This document shows positions 1 to 6,640 of a stretch of DNA of 16,819 nucleotides, in pieces. This DNA comes from an uncultured Odoribacter sp. (GTDB lineage: Bacteria > Bacteroidota > Bacteroidia > Bacteroidales > Marinifilaceae). The notes below the pieces were generated by a model. The model was not told the DNA's origin, did not search any database, and saw only the letters and a list, made by a program, of their open reading frames with translations. The stretch covers positions 1-16,819 of the forward strand of contig CAJJNP010000059.1 of the NCBI GenBank assembly GCA_905193145.1, written 5' to 3'. How positions within the stretch are numbered: the first letter of the stretch is position 1; each line of letters opens with the position of its first letter. Both the position numbers and the translations under genes were made by a program.

Positions 1-87
1 CCATAAATCCTCATCGGCAAAACGCACGGACACACGAGTTATCTCGTTATCGTCCTGATAGAGTATTATTTTGTTTTCTTCGCTCAT
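1..87 (-). CDS. RhuM-like protein, N-terminal fragment (cut by window edge)
   Basis: Only the first 29 codons are present: an ATG at 87-85 and an open frame running leftward off the window. The translation starts MSEENKIILYQDDNEITRV and continues to ADEDLW. The short polar start, a pattern like 'IxLYQ...V.V.F....LW' and the position of the tryptophan resemble the beginning of RhuM-family proteins (first noted in a Salmonella pathogenicity island, often annotated as virulence protein RhuM or as a Fic-associated protein). In that family the tryptophan is usually followed by a 'LTQ' helix-turn-helix-like segment, which would lie outside the window. The start is 9 bases after the stop of the preceding endonuclease-family gene, and an AAAGGAAAAAG stretch inside that gene's end could serve as ribosome binding site. 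The cellular role of RhuM proteins is poorly defined. The assignment rests on 29 residues only. Confidence 0.55.
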   Translation of the reverse strand, partial: MSEENKIILYQDDNEITRVSVRFADEDLW

Positions 88-96
88 AATTAGTGA

Positions 97-1161
97 TTAT
101 CTTTTTCCTTTGAATTTGAACGATAAAGTCGGTTGGTAATTAAATGGTATGATTTTTCCTATCCCGATATACACCGGCAAATGGTCGCTGAAGCCGCCGG
201 TATAACGGGGACCTTTGTATGTGGGGAATGGTTTAAACCCAAAATACTTTTTGTCTTCCTCCAAAAGGAATGAAGCAGAATATACCTCGGTCTTCGGAGT
301 GGCCCGAAGCGATGACTTTCCGTTCAGCAGGCTGCCGGACACCAGAATATGGTCTATGGTCTGCCACTGCCCGCGATAACGATAGCTGCCATGCGAAGCA
401 TTCAACAGATAATAACCCGGATTGTACAGCTCACCGGAATGGAAGTCCCGACTCCCTGCTTGCGGACACAATATCCGATGAGCCGGAGTGTTTGCCTTGC
501 CGTTCAGGTCGCCCATAATGACAACGGCTGCATCCCGATTGATACGAAACAACGAATCCACTTTTGCCCGAACCACTGCTGCCGCCCGTTCACGCTTCCA
601 CTCGCTCTGTTTCTCTCCTCCCCGCATCGAAGGGAAATGACAGACAAAAATATGAAGCGTATCCACTCCTAACGCCACCCCTTTGGCATACAGGACGTCC
701 CGGGTCTTTACCGTAGTATCTTCCGGAAAAGCCACCCGCAAAAACTCCTCCGACAATATCTCCATGCAGTCTTTACGGTAAAGCAAAGCCACATCTATCC
801 CCCGACCATCCGGAGAATCCTGATGGACAATACCGTATTTCCCCCGAGCCAAACGTGTCTTGCGGGTCAAATCGCCCAACACCCGACGGTTTTCCACCTC
901 AGCCATCCCCACCACCAACGGCCACTCTCCACCTCCGACACTGTCGACCACCCGCGCCAAGGAACGCAACTTATCTACATAACGGTCTTTGGTCCAATGT
1001 TTTTTACCACGCGGGGTAAATTCCTCATCTTGAGTTAAGGCATCATCCGAAATGTCGAATAAATTCTCGACATTGTAGAACATCACCCGATAACATTCCT
1101 GTGCCGATATTCTCAAACAACCTGCCAATATCAGCAAAAAGACCGCAACAAACGCTTTCAT
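97..1161 (-). CDS. Exported endonuclease/exonuclease/phosphatase family protein
   Basis: A 354-residue protein with the metal-dependent EEP fold (DNase I / exonuclease III / inositol phosphatase superfamily). Visible motifs in order: FYNVENLFD with N30; the GMAEVEN motif with the likely Mg ligand E88; SPDGRGIDVALLYR at 116-129; CHFPS with H175; GDLNG with D218 and N220; QTIDHILVS with D270-H271; and the closing SDH motif S325-D326-H327. All catalytic positions of the fold are therefore present. The N-terminus is a signal peptide. It has both a possible lipobox (LAGC, C15) and a signal peptidase I-like site after SAQ (residue 21), so it is either a lipoprotein or a periplasmic protein. It starts 3 bases after the stop of the AhpD-like gene and is probably cotranscribed with it. 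The substrate (nucleic acid, phospholipid or sugar phosphate) cannot be told from sequence. Confidence 0.88.
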   Translation of the reverse strand: MKAFVAVFLLILAGCLRISAQECYRVMFYNVENLFDISDDALTQDEEFTPRGKKHWTKDRYVDKLRSLARVVDSVGGGEWPLVVGMAEVENRRVLGDLTRKTRLARGKYGIVHQDSPDGRGIDVALLYRKDCMEILSEEFLRVAFPEDTTVKTRDVLYAKGVALGVDTLHIFVCHFPSMRGGEKQSEWKRERAAAVVRAKVDSLFRINRDAAVVIMGDLNGKANTPAHRILCPQAGSRDFHSGELYNPGYYLLNASHGSYRYRGQWQTIDHILVSGSLLNGKSSLRATPKTEVYSASFLLEEDKKYFGFKPFPTYKGPRYTGGFSDHLPVYIGIGKIIPFNYQPTLSFKFKGKR

Positions 1162-1164
1162 TAT

Positions 1165-1512
1165 TTATTTGGTGTTTTCAAGCAATTCCCAATACTCTAC
1201 AGCCCTGCGCAAATGGGGTATCACAATCGTGCCTCCCACAACATCCGCCACGGCAAACACCTCAAATAGCTCTTCCGTAGTCACCCCCTGTTCGTGACAT
1301 TTTTCCAGGTGGTATTTTATACAGTCGTCACAACGCAGCACCATGGAGGTGGCAAGTCCCAACATCTCCTTCACTTTTGCAGACAAGGCTCCATCCATAT
1401 AGGTATTGGTGTCGATGTTGTAAATACGCTTGATTACCTTATTGTTTGATGCCAGGATCTTTTCGTTCATCTTGGCACGATACTCTCTGAATTCCTTTAC
1501 TTTATCGTCCAT
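1165..1512 (-). CDS. AhpD-like / carboxymuconolactone decarboxylase-fold protein with CxxC site
   Basis: A 115-residue all-helical protein of the carboxymuconolactone decarboxylase (CMD)/AhpD superfamily. It carries the AhpD-type redox signature in exact register: E49, eleven residues, C61-D-D-C64, three residues, H68. In AhpD these residues make a thiol-disulfide active centre used in peroxide defence, so this protein is probably a small cytoplasmic thiol oxidoreductase or peroxidase and not a decarboxylase. The length is typical of single-domain family members. Its ATG overlaps the TAA of rseP by one base (TAATG at 1514-1510), which suggests translational coupling. No redox partner is visible in the window, and the physiological substrate is unknown. 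I am sure of the family and unsure of the role. Confidence 0.85.
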   Translation of the reverse strand: MDDKVKEFREYRAKMNEKILASNNKVIKRIYNIDTNTYMDGALSAKVKEMLGLATSMVLRCDDCIKYHLEKCHEQGVTTEELFEVFAVADVVGGTIVIPHLRRAVEYWELLENTK

Positions 1513-2858
1513 TATCCAAAAAATTTAATGATATCGTTCACATTCGCCAATATAAACAGACCGAAAATGAAAATCATGCCGCCTATCTGGGCATATTCCA
1601 TAAACTTCTCGCTCGGTTTGCGCCGGGTTATCACCTCATACAACAAGAACAGCACATGCCCGCCATCCAGAGCCGGAATAGGCAGTATGTTCACTACCGC
1701 CAACATAATCGAAATCAAAGCCGTCAGACTCCAAAAGTCGGGCCAACTCCAGCTTCCGGGGAATACATTGGCTATCGAAGCAAAACCGCCAACCGATTTT
1801 ACGGCTGTCTCTCCCTGAGAGAAGAGCAGTTTCAACTGCTTCACATAAGCCCCCAACTGATTGGCCCCCATCCGGATTCCTGCCGGAACGGCTTCAAAGA
1901 AGGTGAATTCTTTTGTCACCAAATCAAAGGAGAGCGGAGATAACGCAGCATATATTCCAAATTTGCCATCGTTGCCCAAAAGGAAATTGAATGTCAGCGT
2001 ATCCGTCCCTCGCAATACTTTCGTCTCGACACTCTCGCCCTTGTTCGCCTCAACAGCATTCGTAAACTCGTCATAGAATGCAAAACCCTGACCGTTTATC
2101 GACAATATCTTGTCACCTTTCCGCAGACCGGCATCGTATGCCACCGAATAATCCGCAAACCCGCCGATTTCCACTCCTTCCACCGGACGTCTCGGCACCA
2201 GCAGCGGATTCAGGCTGAAGCTTTTAGACGACATCTCCAGCAGTTCGTTGACCAGCGTCTCCGGTATCTGCAAAGTCACCTCTTCACCATTGCGCACCAC
2301 CTGCATTGTCTGAGGGGTATTCAACAGGATTTCCGGAATAATATCCGAGAAACGGTCCAGTTCCCGATGATCCAATGCAACAATCTTATCGCCTTTCTGC
2401 ATGCCCATACGTTCGAAGACCGGATCGCACACCACTCCGTATGTGACATTCTTTGCTGGCAGGTAGGTTTCTCCCCAAGTGTACAGGATGCCTATATAAA
2501 TCATAAAAGCCACCAGTACATTCACCAACACGCCGCCCACCATAATCAACAGACGCTGCCAAGCCGGCTTGGCACGGAATTCCCACGGCTGTGCCGGCTG
2601 TTTCATCTGCTCGGTATCCATCGACTCATCAATCATACCCGCTATCTTCACATAGCCTCCCAACGGCAGCCAACCGATACCATATTCGGTCTCGCCCTTC
2701 TTGAACTTGAACAGAGAAAACCACGGATTAAAAAACATATAGAATTTTTCGACCCTCGTCTTAAACAACTTTGCAAACAGGAAATGGCCGAATTCGTGAC
2801 ACACTACCAAAATAGAAAGACTCAGAATAAACTGTACAATCTTTATAAAAATCTCCAT
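1512..2858 (-). CDS. rseP: RIP zinc metalloprotease RseP (site-2 protease, M50)
   Basis: A 448-residue intramembrane zinc protease. The first membrane segment holds the HEFGH zinc motif (residues 21-25). A second catalytic segment near the C-terminus carries LDGGH (397-401), where D398 is the third zinc ligand. Two PDZ-like regions lie between, around residues 140-205 and 220-300, each with a typical 'GDKI' turn. In characterised bacteria RseP cuts anti-sigma factors and leftover signal peptides within the inner membrane after a first periplasmic cleavage. Which anti-sigma factor it would cut here is unknown, and no sigma/anti-sigma pair lies in the window. It follows dxr by 15 bases and is coupled to the AhpD-like gene by TAATG. 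Length and both catalytic motifs are complete. Confidence 0.95.
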   Translation of the reverse strand: MEIFIKIVQFILSLSILVVCHEFGHFLFAKLFKTRVEKFYMFFNPWFSLFKFKKGETEYGIGWLPLGGYVKIAGMIDESMDTEQMKQPAQPWEFRAKPAWQRLLIMVGGVLVNVLVAFMIYIGILYTWGETYLPAKNVTYGVVCDPVFERMGMQKGDKIVALDHRELDRFSDIIPEILLNTPQTMQVVRNGEEVTLQIPETLVNELLEMSSKSFSLNPLLVPRRPVEGVEIGGFADYSVAYDAGLRKGDKILSINGQGFAFYDEFTNAVEANKGESVETKVLRGTDTLTFNFLLGNDGKFGIYAALSPLSFDLVTKEFTFFEAVPAGIRMGANQLGAYVKQLKLLFSQGETAVKSVGGFASIANVFPGSWSWPDFWSLTALISIMLAVVNILPIPALDGGHVLFLLYEVITRRKPSEKFMEYAQIGGMIFIFGLFILANVNDIIKFFG

Positions 2859-2873
2859 GCTAACTCTAACTTA

Positions 2874-4028
2874 TTATTTCAAATCCAATTGTTTCATCGC
2901 TATTTCACGGCTCACCTTATCGGTTGCCACATAATCGTCTACGGTCGGGGCTGCTATGAAATCCACCTGCGCCATAACCACCTCTATCAGGTCGGACATC
3001 CCGGTAAACGAACATTTTCCCTGCAGGAAGGCAGCTACCGCCACCTCGTTGGCAGCATTCAGAATACAAGGCATATTGCCCCCCTGTGTCATGGCATGAT
3101 AGGCTAGGTCCAGATTCCGGAAGGTCTTTTTGTCCGGCAATTCAAACGTCAACGAATTGCATATATTAAAATCCACCCGTCCGAAATCGGAATCCACCCG
3201 CTCCGGATAGGTCAATGCATACTGTATCGGCAGCCGCATGTCGGGCACTCCCAGTTGCGCCTTGATACATCCGTCCGAGAACTGCACCATCGAATGGACG
3301 ATTGACTGGGGATGCACCACAGCCTCTATCTGCCGGGGCTGCACGCCAAAGAGCCACCTGGCCTCCATCATCTCAAACCCTTTGTTCATCAACGAAGCAG
3401 AATCGATAGTCACTTTTGCACCCATGGTCCAATTGGGATGCTTCAATGCCATTTCGGGAGTCACGGTCTTCAAGAAATTGTAGTCCTTGCCGCGGAAAGG
3501 ACCGCCTGAAGCTGTCAATATCAATTTTTCCACCCTGCTCTGCCGTTCGCCCGCCAAACACTGGAATATGGCCGAATGTTCTGAATCCACAGGCAATATG
3601 GCTACCTTATGTTTCTCCACCAGACGCGTGATATACTCGCCCGCCACAACCAGGGTCTCCTTGTTGGCAAGAGCTATATTTTTACCCGCCTTGATAGCCT
3701 CTATGGTCGGAATCAAGCCGCTATAGCCTACCATCGCCGTCACCACCAGATCCACGTTCGCCAGCGTCACCACCTGTGCAATGGCATCCGCTCCGGCATA
3801 TACCTTGATATCTTCGTGCTGCAACGCCTCTTTCACCTGATTGTATTTCGCTTCGTTCGCTATCACCACACTATCCGGCTTGAACTTCAATGCCTGCTCG
3901 ATTAACAACCGGGCATTATTATTGGCCGTCAATACCTCAGCTCTGAATCGCTCAGGATTCGCCTCAATCACCTGCAGGGTCTGCGTTCCGATCGACCCCG
4001 TAGAACCTAATATTGCAATTTTTTTCAT
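2874..4028 (-). CDS. dxr: 1-deoxy-D-xylulose 5-phosphate reductoisomerase
   Basis: A 384-residue cytoplasmic enzyme that converts 1-deoxy-D-xylulose 5-phosphate to 2-C-methyl-D-erythritol 4-phosphate using NADPH. This is the committing step of the MEP isoprenoid pathway. The NADPH-binding GSTGSIG loop is at residues 8-14. The metal ligands align with those of the E. coli enzyme: D148 and E150 in PVDSEH, and E219 in the NKGFEMMEARWLF segment. The flexible-loop region with HPNWTMG (197-203) and the HPQSIVHS motif (239-246) are intact. It begins 4 bases after the stop of the M23 peptidase gene and lies 15 bases before rseP. The dxr-rseP neighbourhood is common in bacteria. Nothing is missing or unusual. 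Confidence 0.97.
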   Translation of the reverse strand: MKKIAILGSTGSIGTQTLQVIEANPERFRAEVLTANNNARLLIEQALKFKPDSVVIANEAKYNQVKEALQHEDIKVYAGADAIAQVVTLANVDLVVTAMVGYSGLIPTIEAIKAGKNIALANKETLVVAGEYITRLVEKHKVAILPVDSEHSAIFQCLAGERQSRVEKLILTASGGPFRGKDYNFLKTVTPEMALKHPNWTMGAKVTIDSASLMNKGFEMMEARWLFGVQPRQIEAVVHPQSIVHSMVQFSDGCIKAQLGVPDMRLPIQYALTYPERVDSDFGRVDFNICNSLTFELPDKKTFRNLDLAYHAMTQGGNMPCILNAANEVAVAAFLQGKCSFTGMSDLIEVVMAQVDFIAAPTVDDYVATDKVSREIAMKQLDLK

Positions 4029-4032
4029 ATCC

Positions 4033-4896
4033 CTATTTAAACTGAATAAAATCTTCCGGATTTAACGGATTTCCGGCCCGCCACAATTCAAAATGCAAAT
4101 GCGGACCGGTGGTCTCCTCGCCGGTATTACCGACGATAGCAATCACCTCGCCTGCACGTACATGATCTCCTTGCTTTTTCAACAAGGTCGAATTATGCTT
4201 GTATACTGATAAAAAATCATTTGCATGCTGAATCTGAATTACATAACCAGTCTTCACCGTCCAGTCGGTAAAAACAACCACACCATCCATCACCGCCGCT
4301 ACTTTGGCATTTGCCTTCGCCACAATATCCGTCCCGTAATGACGCTCGTTTTCGTTCAAATGCTGGGTGACAACTCCCTCTACCGGCGGGAAGAAATGGT
4401 AGTATTCATGGTTGGGCTGGTTTTCCAAACCGACTCCCAGATTAAAACGCTCCCGCTCTTCTATCTCTGCCCGAAAAGCACTTTCCGTTTCGCTCAGCCG
4501 GAACTGCAGCGAGTCGTACCCCGCCCGCAAAGAGTCCTTCTGCAACTGCTGGAAAGCCGTTGTATCCCCACCGCTCATCACCATCTGCAATGCCTGCATA
4601 TAGCGATCGCGCTTCAACACTTCCTGCTCCAATGAATCCACCCGGATGGCATTTGCCATAATCATCTGGCGCATATTGCCATCCGGATATCCCGGAATAA
4701 ACTCCCGCAACCCGGTGAATGCCACCAATAAAATAGTCAGCACCACAACGACAACCCCCAAAGCGCTCAAAAACATCAGGACATGCAACTGTGACAAACG
4801 AAATCCCCATACCTCTTCGTATGAGGTCTCATTAATGACTGACAATTTGTATTTATATTTCAGGCGTTCCCACCTCTTTGACCTGTTATTTGGCAT
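4033..4896 (-). CDS. Membrane-anchored M23 (LytM-type) peptidoglycan endopeptidase
   Basis: A 287-residue protein with a basic cytoplasmic N-terminus (about residues 1-33), one membrane helix at roughly 36-61, a charged possibly coiled-coil linker (about 75-150) and a C-terminal LytM/M23 domain (about 165-285). Zinc and catalytic residues are complete: H186 and D190 in HYGTD, H234 in the YKHNS segment, and H266-L-H268 in GPHLHFEL. Active M23 enzymes cut peptide cross-bridges in peptidoglycan. With every ligand present, this is more likely an enzyme than an EnvC/NlpD-like activator, although the TM-plus-linker layout resembles divisome-associated members. It is the first gene of the leftward cluster and is followed 4 bases later by dxr. 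The nearest purine-rich ribosome-binding candidate, GAGGG at 4916-4912, is about 15 bases upstream and therefore rather distant. Confidence 0.92.
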   Translation of the reverse strand: MPNNRSKRWERLKYKYKLSVINETSYEEVWGFRLSQLHVLMFLSALGVVVVVLTILLVAFTGLREFIPGYPDGNMRQMIMANAIRVDSLEQEVLKRDRYMQALQMVMSGGDTTAFQQLQKDSLRAGYDSLQFRLSETESAFRAEIEERERFNLGVGLENQPNHEYYHFFPPVEGVVTQHLNENERHYGTDIVAKANAKVAAVMDGVVVFTDWTVKTGYVIQIQHANDFLSVYKHNSTLLKKQGDHVRAGEVIAIVGNTGEETTGPHLHFELWRAGNPLNPEDFIQFK

Positions 4897-4915
4897 AAAT
4901 TCACAATTTAGCCCT

Positions 4916-4923
4916 CAAAATTA
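4916..4923 (-). promoter_or_regulatory. Candidate proximal promoter (-7 box) of the M23-dxr-rseP cluster
   Basis: Read on the minus strand this is TAATTTTG, a match to the Bacteroidetes -7 consensus TAnnTTTG. A TTTG lies upstream at 4950-4947 with a 23-base spacer, a little longer than the usual 19-21. Transcription would start about 12 bases before the M23 start codon. It competes with the distal candidate at 5075-5082. Confidence 0.3.
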
Positions 4924-4981
4924 CAATAAAAAATGGTAATTGCGCACAAATCATCCCTACAATGTCTAAAAGTATAGCAAA

Positions 4982-5051
4982 TGCGCCGACAGGTATGTCG
5001 ATGTGTGAAAAGTAGAAAAAAATTGGTTGTAACTGAAGCCCTGCCGGCGCA
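4982..5051 (-). other. Long-range GC-rich inverted repeat in the presumed 5' leader of the M23-dxr-rseP cluster
   Basis: Arms 4982-4993 (TGCGCCGACAGG) and 5040-5051 (CCTGCCGGCGCA) are complementary over 12 positions. One position becomes a G-U wobble in the minus-strand RNA. The arms enclose a 46-base A+T-rich loop. The arms are far more GC-rich than their surroundings, and the pairing would form in RNA started from the promoter candidate at 5075-5082. This could be a structured 5' leader or a remnant of an element. I recognise no known riboswitch class. Confidence 0.5.
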
Positions 5052-5074
5052 AAAACTTTTCTCCCTAATGTCCG

Positions 5075-5082
5075 CAAAGTTA
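5075..5082 (-). promoter_or_regulatory. Candidate distal promoter (-7 box) of the M23-dxr-rseP cluster
   Basis: The minus strand reads TAACTTTGC, an excellent match to the Bacteroidetes -7 element TAnnTTTG with the often-seen following C. No clear TTTG -33 element sits at the usual distance. The nearest TTG-containing site is about 26 bases upstream. Use of this promoter would give a leader of about 170 bases containing the 4982-5051 stem. Confidence 0.45.
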
Positions 5083-5181
5083 CAAAATATTTTACATTTA
5101 GATTTTATCAACAATTATTTTTCTACATTTTTCATCCACACATCTCCTACTTTCCTCCTAAACTTCTCCCTCTTCCCTCCC

Positions 5182-5280
5182 TGTCAAATATATGACATCT
5201 ATATATCAAAGATAACACAACTATAAGTCAAAGATAACAGACTGTTATCTTTGACTACTGTTTGTCATGAATTTAAATTC
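5182..5280. repeat. Cluster of direct and inverted repeats after the channel gene
   Basis: TCAAAGATAACA occurs directly at 5206-5217 and 5228-5239, starts 22 bases apart (about two helical turns), and inverted at 5243-5254. The second and third copies form a perfect 15-base inverted repeat with a single-base spacer (5226-5240, A5241, 5242-5256). Beside them lie TGTCA-N6-TGACA (5182-5197) and the perfect palindrome GAATTTAAATTC (5269-5280). The cluster lies between the stop of the mechanosensitive channel gene and the M23 cluster's upstream region. It could be a multi-site operator or the 3'-end hairpin of the channel mRNA. No U-tract follows the hairpin in the direction of the channel transcript, which argues against a classical terminator. 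Confidence 0.7.
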
Positions 5281-5283
5281 AAT

Positions 5284-6450
5284 TTAAGCAAGAGACGAAT
5301 CGGTCCAAAGAGATTCAAACGCAGTCAGTCCGAACTCCGGCAAGACTGCCATCACATGGTCAAAAATATCCGATTGGATTTTTTCATAAGCCACCCATTC
5401 CTTGTTTTTGGAAAAGCAATAAATCTGCACCGGCATGCCTGTCGGTCCGGGTTGTAACTGACGCACCATGTGGGTCATATCTGTATTAATTTCCGGATTG
5501 GCCTCCAACCAAGCCTCCATATAGGAGCGGAACAAACCGATATTCGTCAGTTGCCGTTCGTCAAGCACCGTCTGCTTATTCTTGTTGATGTCATCCAGAT
5601 GCCGGAGCATTCCACCGATATAATCTTTCAAGAACTGCGAGGAGGCATATTTTTGCAATTCTTCGCGCGAAAGAAAACGGACAGAATGCATATCTATATT
5701 AATACTGCGCATGATGCGCCTTCCATCCGATTCCTCCATGCCCCGCCAGTTCGTAAACGAATCGGACACCAGCTGATATGTCGGAATCGTAGAAATCGTC
5801 ATATCCCAATTCTGCACTTTCACCGTGTAGAGATTGACCTCCATCACCGTACCATCGGCATGGTTCTTGTCCATCTGAATCCAATCGCCGATACGAATCA
5901 TATTGTTGGCAGTCAACTGTATCCCGGCAACAAATCCCAAGATAGAATCTTTGAATATCAACAATACCACCGCCGCAAATGCACCCAAACCGACAATCAG
6001 GTGCATCGGCGATTTATTCACCAATATGCTCACAATGATAATCACCGTCACCGAATAGAGGAAAACTTTTATCAGCTGTATAAAAAAAGTAAGCGGCCGA
6101 TCCTTTGACACCGGATAGCTCTCGTAAATCCGGTTCACCGAATCCAACAACGAAACAATAATCATAAGACAGACCACCACCAACCAAATATCCACCACCC
6201 GGTAGACGACAAATTCATATTTCCAGTCAAAGAATGAAAGCAACGTATAAACAATAACAGGCGGTAACAATGAAAAGAATTTACCGAAAACACCTTGCTC
6301 ATACAAAACAGTCACCCAGGTGCTCCCGGTTCTTGCCGCCACCTTCTTCAAGATGAACAATCCCCATTTTCTTAACGCCCAATAAGCGATTCCCAAACCT
6401 GCAATCATTAAAATTAGTTGCATCCACTCTTTCAAAACATCATTTTCCAT
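5284..6450 (-). CDS. YbdG/MscS-family mechanosensitive ion channel
   Basis: A 388-residue membrane protein of the MscS superfamily, most like the YbdG branch that helps cells survive osmotic downshock. Membrane segments lie at about 10-35, 60-75, 85-105 and 120-145. The pore-lining MscS segment follows at about 148-180, rich in Gly and Ala in the GLGAFAAVVLLIFKD region. The beta-domain follows with IRIGDWIQM (185-193), 'GTVMEVNLYTVKVQNWD' (200-216) and 'IPTYQLVSDSFTNW' (222-235), then a cytoplasmic C-terminal region to 388. The start is supported by GGAGG at 6463-6459, 8 bases before the ATG. It is divergent from the M16 peptidase gene and separated from the downstream leftward cluster by 387 bases, so it is probably its own transcription unit. 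Confidence 0.92.
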   Translation of the reverse strand: MENDVLKEWMQLILMIAGLGIAYWALRKWGLFILKKVAARTGSTWVTVLYEQGVFGKFFSLLPPVIVYTLLSFFDWKYEFVVYRVVDIWLVVVCLMIIVSLLDSVNRIYESYPVSKDRPLTFFIQLIKVFLYSVTVIIIVSILVNKSPMHLIVGLGAFAAVVLLIFKDSILGFVAGIQLTANNMIRIGDWIQMDKNHADGTVMEVNLYTVKVQNWDMTISTIPTYQLVSDSFTNWRGMEESDGRRIMRSINIDMHSVRFLSREELQKYASSQFLKDYIGGMLRHLDDINKNKQTVLDERQLTNIGLFRSYMEAWLEANPEINTDMTHMVRQLQPGPTGMPVQIYCFSKNKEWVAYEKIQSDIFDHVMAVLPEFGLTAFESLWTDSSLA

Positions 6451-6607
6451 TCCTTATTCCTCCATATTTTAATAGAATTAAAAGTAAGCCTAGCAGACTT
6501 TGTTAAAAAAATTCACACGTTTGCATCATTCAAACAAAAACGGCCTCAAGAGCCATTAAATTTTAGTTAAATGCCCTATTTTACTTACATTTATTCGCAA
6601 TTAAATC

Positions 6608-6615
6608 TACTTTTG
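6608..6615 (+). promoter_or_regulatory. Candidate -7 box for the M16 peptidase gene
   Basis: TACTTTTG matches the Bacteroidetes consensus TAnnTTTG and ends 25 bases before the ATG at 6641, so the leader would be short. A clear TTTG -33 element is not seen at the usual spacing. The 190-base divergent region 6451-6640 shows no other recognisable element apart from the GGAGG of the channel gene. Confidence 0.45.
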
Positions 6616-6640
6616 TTGCAAAGACATAAAAATTTCAAGT

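Noticed and set aside
2367..3107. 246-codon open frame on the plus strand
   Set aside because: It runs antisense across the junction of rseP and dxr, both of which have complete catalytic motifs. Its composition (many His, Arg and Gln) is typical of a shadow frame.
4908..5114. 68-codon minus-strand open frame in the upstream region of the M23 gene
   Set aside because: It is Cys-, Phe- and Arg-rich with no family resemblance, no good ribosome binding site, and overlaps the promoter candidate and stem structure. It fits a noncoding leader better.
4981..5226. 81-codon plus-strand open frame in the same intergenic region
   Set aside because: Low-complexity Phe/Leu/Ser-rich translation from a pyrimidine tract, and it crosses the repeat cluster. 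No support for coding.
5470..6108. 212-codon open frame on the plus strand
   Set aside because: It is antisense to the conserved MscS domain of the channel gene and has a His/Arg/Ile-rich shadow composition with no recognisable domain.
6541..6556. Short CTC-AA-GAG hairpin with flanking GG/CC in the divergent region
   Set aside because: Only a five-pair stem with a bulge, no T-tract, and it lies between divergent promoters where a terminator is not expected.
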